DNA from: Epiperipatus broadwayi | Lineage: Eukaryota; Onychophora; Udeonychophora; Euonychophora; Peripatidae | Reading direction: 5' to 3' | DNA length: 64,000 nucleotides | Assembly (NCBI GenBank): GCA_028023455.1 | Contig: JAQFVV010006199.1 | Span: forward strand, 870,001 to 934,000 | In this document: piece by piece, positions 58,991-64,000 of the stretch | Numbering within the stretch: the first letter of the stretch is position 1 | Layout of the letters: each line of letters opens with the position of its first letter | Made by a program: the position numbers and the translations under genes | The notes under the pieces: generated by a model | Seen by the model: the letters and a program-made list of their open reading frames with translations, nothing else | Databases searched by the model: none | What the model was told of the DNA's origin: nothing

Positions 58991-61440
58991 GGATACTTAA
59001 TCAAATATAATAGAAATAATATCTAAGTAATCTTAAAGATCATATGCCAAATAAGTAATATTTTAAATTATTAATTTCTGTGGATCATGCATGTAGAATG
59101 AAAAATCAAATAAACAACACACAGATAAATCTCAACATGACTAAATATAGATTTCAAAAACAGTTCACAAATTTATTTACAAATTAAGAGTAGATTTATA
59201 ACATAATATATTAAAAAATATTTACAAAAATAAATAAGAATTAACATTATTTAACATAAAAAAAATATTTACAATAAATCTGACCCATAAATACAAGAAA
59301 TAAAATAAGAATAGCCTTCACTCTGGTTATTTCAAAATAAAGTAAAATGAAACTTACAACAATAATGATAATATATAACATTCATTCAGTAAAATAGTAT
59401 TCTATTATTTGTATTGGGCATAGTTAGAATAAATTTCCTAATTTTTTATTATAAAAAAACTTAATACTTTACTTATTCTACTATAAAATGTATTTCTTAT
59501 GATGTAAACACATCAATTCAAGTTTATATTTTAAAATATATTTCTTAAAGTCCAAATAAAATATTAAAAGAAAAATTCTTTGCAGTTTGGCAAAATATCA
59601 TTCTGATATTTGGATATCAGAAAATTTTAAATAAAATATAAATATCTCCCTCTATAAAATTAATTAACTATTACTCAAAAAATATTCAAGAGGAAATTTT
59701 ATAAATTTTTGTAACTTAACTAGGTTTAAATTATTTAAATAAAATTTAAGAAACTATCCATAAGTTATATTGCTTGACATTTGTATTATTTTTATTTTTA
59801 TACTCTTTCATACATCACATCATCCCAAGATCATTTTCACTATTCTCACTTTCATTCCATTTAAATATGCATCTGATTGAGCTAAGTAATCTCTAATATT
59901 TTGTATGGCCATCAATTCTTCTCTTGTATTACATACTATGGCAATTATTAGATATCTCAACAGCAATTACTTTTTTTTATCTTATAGCATGATACCTGGT
60001 AGTACTAGAATACTCATTTGTGACAGCAGTAGATAAGGATTATAGGGACATTAATCAAGATCTTTTATAATATTTGTTTTCTTTTACCAGATCTGACATC
60101 AATGGATTTCTGTGGAATTATATCAATAATATTTTTTTCATCATTACTATGTGCTGTGGATAATTAGAGAATGAAGATAAATATAGTTATTATTTCAACC
60201 ACTTAATAAAGTCATTAAATAAACAAATATTATATTGATGTATATCATGTTACAGCTAAATGTTTATTTGATGCTTTTTTTGCCTACCCCAACTATTTAG
60301 GAATAAAAACAAAGAAGTCTTTATTTGCATGAATTTTATGTTATTGTATTATAAAAATACATTTATGTTTAATCAGGTATACAGGTGCAATTTTATATAT
60401 ATAAAACTTAGATACTGACATTTACACACATGCATATACATTCTCAGAATCAGTTATCTGTTATAGATTTGATGACAGTTAACATGGTTATAATATATAT
60501 TATATGCTTAAATTCAGTAATAATAACTTTAGAAATTAGATATTATAGTTAATATAGAGTGCAATTAATATAAAATAAAAATCTAATTACATTCACAAAC
60601 ATCCATTGCAGAATGAAAGTCTCTCCAAATTTAATCCATATTCTCTCATTTTTAGCCTCCCCTTTTCACATTAAACCAGAAAATTTACATTTATTTTCAT
60701 CTCTTTTAAATTCTTTTAATGATATCAATAATATATATTTATATACGTGCATTGTGAATGTAGTAAAAATTCACAATACACTCATACACATATAAAATTG
60801 GACACAATAATGAGAACACCTGCCACATTAACATTGCTTTTGAGATCTTGCAGAACAGAAATGAAAATATATACCAATATAATATTTTTATTTTACAGAT
60901 GGAATTTTTAATCTCAATAATAATAATATAGCATTTGTTAATGATATGAGAACAAAATTGTTGTTGGAAATCAGTGCTTACTGAGATGGACCTTCAACAT
61001 TTCTTGAAAGAATTCTAGTTCATAACCACAATAAAATAAATCATTGTAGAAGAACATTCACATTTGAAATTTTAGTATTCATATAAAGCCAATCTATCTA
61101 AGCTTCACAGGCAAAATATTTGTGGCCAATTGTTTTCTCATAAAAATATAAGAATGCATAAGAGATAGTGAGATGAACTTAAGAAATAGACAATATATGA
61201 CTGGAAATATTATATTGTACCATTTATTTATATATGGTACAAATATACGTATTGGCATTTGGTAAAAGTAAAAAAAAAAAAGTAAATTTAATTTTTTTTT
61301 TTTGATTAGTATAATTTTTTTTTAAACGTACAATGAAAGTTAAATTTTTTGTCCACATTTTTTTTATGTAATTAAAAAAATAAAAGTAAAAATTGGAGAG
61401 AACAAAAGACACAAATTACTAATCCAGATAAGCTAGAAGA
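58991..61440. other. AT-rich spacer
   Basis: No supported gene. Near 59,810-59,950 the minus strand has a short coding-like reading (TREELMAIQNIRDYLAQSDA), not recognised. The remainder is A/T-rich. Confidence 0.35.
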
Positions 61441-61559
61441 AAAATATTCTAGCTAATTAAAGATGGCTGAAAGACTTGATAAAAAAGAGAACTTTGTAAT
61501 TGAAAACTGATAAAAAAATGTACAAGATTATAAACCTAAACGCCATGATAATAACGTGC

Positions 61560-61800
61560 ACAGAAGTCAGAAAACTGGGCCTTGAGTATAAAAAGAGAGA
61601 GAGGCCAGTTTGATCAGGGTCTTGTTTCGTCCGTTTCTTATGGTCAGTCCTGGATAACAAGAATATATCCAGGATCGCCCTATGCTGAAATAATTCTGCA
61701 TGTTAGAGTGAACCGGAGCTTTTACTGACATTGTTTCTGAAAATGGACACCAGAAAAGCCTTCGTGACCGACCAGTAGAATAGACCACAAGATCAACTTA
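61560..61800 (+). promoter_or_regulatory. TATA-bearing LTR-like or promoter-like patch
   Basis: A patch of clearly higher G+C than its surroundings, with TATAAAAAG at 61,587-61,595 followed by a GA-rich stretch. No convincing ORF follows on the plus strand. This looks like the core of an LTR (or a lone gene promoter). Ends were not found. A 16-bp perfect palindrome AACTTACCGGTAAGTT follows at 61,879-61,894. Confidence 0.35.
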
Positions 61801-62318
61801 TAATTGATGGCTGAGCTCATTCTTACATAAAAAGAAAGAAAGTATGCATAGTAATCTACAAGTTTCATGAACTCACTAAACTTACCGGTAAGTTAAGATT
61901 AACCATTCCTGATTGTGACAAAATTAAGTGTTTGCAAACAATTCTTAAAATTATATTTATAATAGAATCCTGATAGAGACTTTAATTTTATTGATCAAGA
62001 GACTCTTATTTACCCAAAAACTTTTTAAAATTGTTTAAATGTTTTTATTAATGGATTCACGTCTGGATTAGCATGTGTTCTCTCCAGTTTATCTAATATG
62101 TAATTTATCTTTAAATATTTTAATTTGTTAGAATAAAAGTATTTATTTATAATATCTACTTTTCATTTGTACGTTATTAATAATAGTTATTAATGATTAT
62201 TATTAAATTTATTATTAGTTTAGTAAGATTTAGAGATACAATTTACCTTTGCCAATATGTTTTGAATAAGCCCCAGGAATAATAATATCTAAAAAAAATA
62301 ATTCTAGTTACGGTATAA

Positions 62319-62468
62319 TATAATACCGATTACTTTAAAAACATTTTTCTTTTTAATTTGCAAGACGTGATTCGACAGATTTCAGCGGATTCCTATATGA
62401 ATCCTGGTGCCCTGATAAAAGAAATAAAAGCTGATTTCGTCGATAGTGTAAATCGTAACAATTACTAG
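62319..62468 (+). other. Possible terminal coding exon
   Basis: A frame open from about 62,322 ends at TAG (62,466-62,468). The part from 62,361 is G/C-richer and reads DVIRQISADSYMNPGALI, then KEIKADFVDSVNRNNY. A pyrimidine-rich tract ending in CAAG (62,361-62,364) could be an acceptor. The peptide looks like real coding sequence but I do not recognise it; it could belong to a host gene or to the end of a transposon protein together with the patch at 61.6 kb. Confidence 0.3.
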
Positions 62469-64000
62469 GTAGAGTTCATCAGGAAATATAGTTATGTTTT
62501 TTTAGAAATAGAAATACAACTTTTTTCTTTTTGCATAACTTGATCAACTCGCACATTATATGTGTAACAGAGACTTAGTCAGATGGGAAAAATGCTTCAA
62601 TATATAATTATGACCATTTATATTTTTTTCCAATTATTAGAAAGATTTGTGTCTAGAAATTGTCAAGTGGAGTATCTCAATCAGACTGCTATCTCATGAT
62701 ATGGATAGTCATATTGCATTATTTTTCTGGTCTAATTATTATTCAGTAAAATTGTATTACAATTGTATTCTATTTAAATATTTTATGAGTTCACCCTATA
62801 GTGCCCAATACTTGAATTTATGAGAAAGATATTATGTACTTATTTAAATATTATAGATCCTGTACATTTTTTTGAACAATGAGTAAAAGGTTGATAGGTT
62901 AATAGCACACATTAGACATTCTTCATGAGGAATAATTTATTCTTTTTCTTGATTCAGTTCATCTAATATATAGTATAAGCAATTGTGCACATATTATGAG
63001 CTAGCAAGTTTTTAATGTTTTAGAAATTTCTTTTACATATTTTCTCCTATTTGCATGATATAGCTATATTTTTTTATTGCTTTTGACAGGATTTTTTTTG
63101 TTGTTTATTAGAATTATTTTTATTTATTAATTTTCCTCATTTTTTGAAGCATGGTCAGCCTATTGTATTTCACTTTATATATATATAATTGGTATCATAT
63201 AAGATCATTGAGTATTCATATTCATTTATTTTATATATGTATTTTACTTATTATCAGCATAATAATTTTATTTGATCAGCATTTACTATTTTATTTTTGT
63301 ATTTGAAATCTACAATTTTCAATTGCAATATATGTATGTAGTTGAATTGATAAAATATATATTAATTAAAATGCATTCCAGATCAGATTTACTTCCGTTT
63401 ACTATCTGTACTAATATCACTTTCAGTATATATATTTGATTATCAGTTTATGCATAGTATCTGCAGAATGATTGACAAAGTTTTCTGATTTTTTAAAAAT
63501 ATAACATCAAACAGTATCAGAAAGTGGCACATTGATCTTTTTTTTTTTTAATTATTTTGAATTTGCCTCTTAATTTTTCATTAATTTTGATGGAATTATT
63601 ATTTTTCATTAATTTTGATTTCAATACTGAAATCTAAAGACAAAATAATATTTTTATTACCTTATTTCTGATTTCACTATAAAGTATTATTTTCTCAATT
63701 TTGTTTTTGCCTAAATCAGATGAAATATAGTTGTGTTATATTTTTTTAATGTGAATTATGTAGGAAACTATTAGAAGTCAAATGTAACTTTAGAAACTAA
63801 ATTTTTATCTCTTTTTTATCACTTTTTTTATTATATGCAGCAAAGCTATATAGGTATTCACTATATTTTGAAGGCCTCTTCATGTATATCTTATATAGTA
63901 GATAATAGCTCACATTTTGTTTATGATAGATTTTTCATTACAATACATAACATTTACTGTATTGAAATTGTACAGAATTTTTTGACATAAACACAAATAT
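62469..64000. other. AT-rich spacer
   Basis: Nothing recognised up to the end of the window. Confidence 0.4.

Noticed and set aside
59810-59950. Minus-strand coding-like reading (TREELMAIQNIRDYLAQSDA)
   Set aside because: Too short, quickly interrupted by stops, and not recognisable as a domain.

Overview
The window is a very AT-rich stretch of animal nuclear DNA; I see no bacterial, plasmid or organellar layout. Pointers to an invertebrate metazoan are APE-type LINEs of several clades, a hAT element of the GTF2IRD2/SCAND3-like type, decayed Ty3/Gypsy elements, pol III (tRNA-derived) retroposons, long (AAT)n arrays and the lack of compact genes. The species cannot be fixed from sequence alone. 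No complete host gene is visible. One strong exon candidate (17,253-17,338, + strand) and two weaker coding-like stretches (1,363-1,507 minus; 62,361-62,468 plus) suggest that parts of the window are introns or flanks of host genes.

Layout. 1-3.3 kb: AT-rich spacer with a weak minus-strand exon candidate. 3.3-5.7 kb: unidentified repeat-like block framed by TGTAAC...GTTACA. 7.4-7.9 kb: tRNA-derived SINE followed by an inverted repeat around a composite triplet microsatellite. 9.6-10.2 kb: 5'-truncated 3' end of LINE family A (minus). 11.35-16.73 kb: decayed Ty3/Gypsy element with two LTRs; the 3' LTR holds a retroposed tRNA-Gly(TCC)-like copy. 17.2 kb: exon candidate. 21.8-25.6 kb: decayed family A LINE (plus). 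26.7-29.9 kb: a second Gypsy-like element, much richer in G+C and frameshifted throughout, ending in odd homopolymer sequence. 31.4-34.1 kb: hAT element with terminal inverted repeats, 8-bp target duplication and a dead minus-strand transposase. 34.6-36.9 kb: Tigger-like element with TA duplication. 37.0-38.0 kb: Jockey/CR1-type RT relic. 40.5-43.3 kb: RTE-type LINE relic (minus) split by a 1.15-kb inverted-repeat DNA element. 44-51 kb: mostly spacer with SINE/LTR-like scraps. 51.06-51.61 kb and 57.56-58.31 kb: two truncated copies of LINE family B (minus), both with an ATTGA-type tail. 52.07-57.35 kb: a full-length LINE (family A) with two intact ORFs. 58.31-58.99 kb: an uninterrupted (AAT) array of about 225 units. 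59-64 kb: spacer with a TATA-bearing LTR-like patch.

The main item is the intact family A LINE. Its 5' UTR, ORF1 (CCHC protein), ORF2 (APE endonuclease, RT with YMDD, C-terminal Cys/His motif) and 3' UTR are all present, and both ends abut (TAA)n. It therefore looks like a recent, possibly active element that lands in TAA microsatellites. Older relatives at 9.7 and 22-25 kb show the lineage has been resident for a long time. Composition statements are by eye; clade assignments rest on motifs, not on trees.
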